Of a stretch of DNA of 64,000 bases, positions 63,505 through 64,000 are shown in pieces. Both the position numbers and the translations under genes were made by a program. The first letter of the stretch is position 1. The number at the start of each line of letters is the position of its first letter. The notes below the pieces were generated by a model. The model saw only the letters and a program-made list of their open reading frames with translations, had not been told where the DNA came from and made no database searches. This DNA is from Patagioenas fasciata. Taxonomy: Eukaryota; Chordata; Aves; Columbiformes; Columbidae. Location of the stretch: positions 28,215,501 through 28,279,500 of the forward strand of contig NC_092523.1 of the NCBI RefSeq assembly GCF_037038585.1, in the 5' to 3' direction.

Positions 63505-64000
63505 CTGGAGGAGGGGGGGAAGAAACAATCAAAATACATTCACCTGGTAATATTCATTTATTTATTCCTCAGGAGTCAGAACAAAACAAATTACTTACAT
63601 TTGACAAAATTAGTGTACTCAGCCACAAAATACAGAAACTGGGAAAAGGTTATTAGAGTTTACTATTCATATATGATGCTTCCAGTACAATAAGGAAGGA
63701 TTTTCTAATGGTACATTAGCTTGAGAGTATTCCTGAAAAATGTTTGCTTCATGCTTTGTTTTGGTTATTTTTCATCATGAGTTTTCTAAAACCAGTTAAA
63801 TTTAATTGCTAAAGCTATTTCATAATCACACATCCTTTGTTCCTGGCCATTTCATAACTCCTTGTCATTCTGTACGGTGCTGGGGAGACTCCTGCCTTCT
63901 TTTTCTTCACTGCTTGTACTGGTGGAAAACAAGTATTGTCCCACTTCAACCATTCCCTCTATCATAAGCAGGAACAGCATCCAATCCCCTATATCTAAAC

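Noticed and set aside
63505-64000. Search for the next upstream TEC PH-domain exon
   Set aside because: No minus-strand frame resembling the NKYPFQ-containing PH segment is present; the window ends inside an intron.

Overview
This is vertebrate nuclear DNA, most likely from a bird. Coding exons are short and interrupted by GT-AG introns, there is one CpG island, and the recognisable interspersed repeats are CR1 LINEs with the avian-type ATTCTATGAT tail plus one LTR-type fossil. I place it in Aves; the sequence does not let me name a species.

The window holds the conserved block NIPAL1 (+) / TXK (-) / TEC (-). All three genes were rebuilt exon by exon from splice sites, reading phase and family similarity. 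NIPAL1 is complete: 6 coding exons, 408 codons, with exon 1 in a CpG island near 11.2 kb and the stop codon at 19.7 kb. TXK is complete: 14 coding exons, 528 codons, from 40.05 kb down to 26.1 kb. TEC is partial: its last 15 coding exons give 550 codons, starting inside the PH domain at 63.5 kb and ending at 49.2 kb. About 80 N-terminal residues lie beyond the right edge. NIPAL1 and TXK converge tail to tail, while TXK and TEC are tandem paralogues on the same strand.

Region by region: 1-10.9 kb is intergenic, with two CR1 copies in opposite orientation. 10.9-11.5 kb is the CpG-island promoter and NIPAL1 exon 1. 11.2-20.3 kb is NIPAL1. 20.3-25.2 kb is the convergent spacer, with an LTR fossil at about 21 kb. 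25.2-40.05 kb is TXK. 40.06-48.2 kb is the TXK-TEC spacer. 48.2-64.0 kb is TEC.

NIPAL1 belongs to the NIPA family of magnesium transporters. TXK and TEC are TEC-family cytoplasmic tyrosine kinases of haematopoietic signalling. They share SH3-SH2-kinase order and almost identical exon lengths, but differ at the N-terminus: a cysteine string in TXK, and a PH domain with a BTK zinc motif in TEC.

The most unusual item is an unrecognised pair of open, splice-flanked segments on the + strand inside NIPAL1 introns 1 and 2 (13335-13460 and 15679-about 16040). Both junctions are phase 0, the second segment encodes a transmembrane helix, and AATAAA follows 31 nt after its stop. It may be an undescribed small membrane-protein gene interleaved with NIPAL1.
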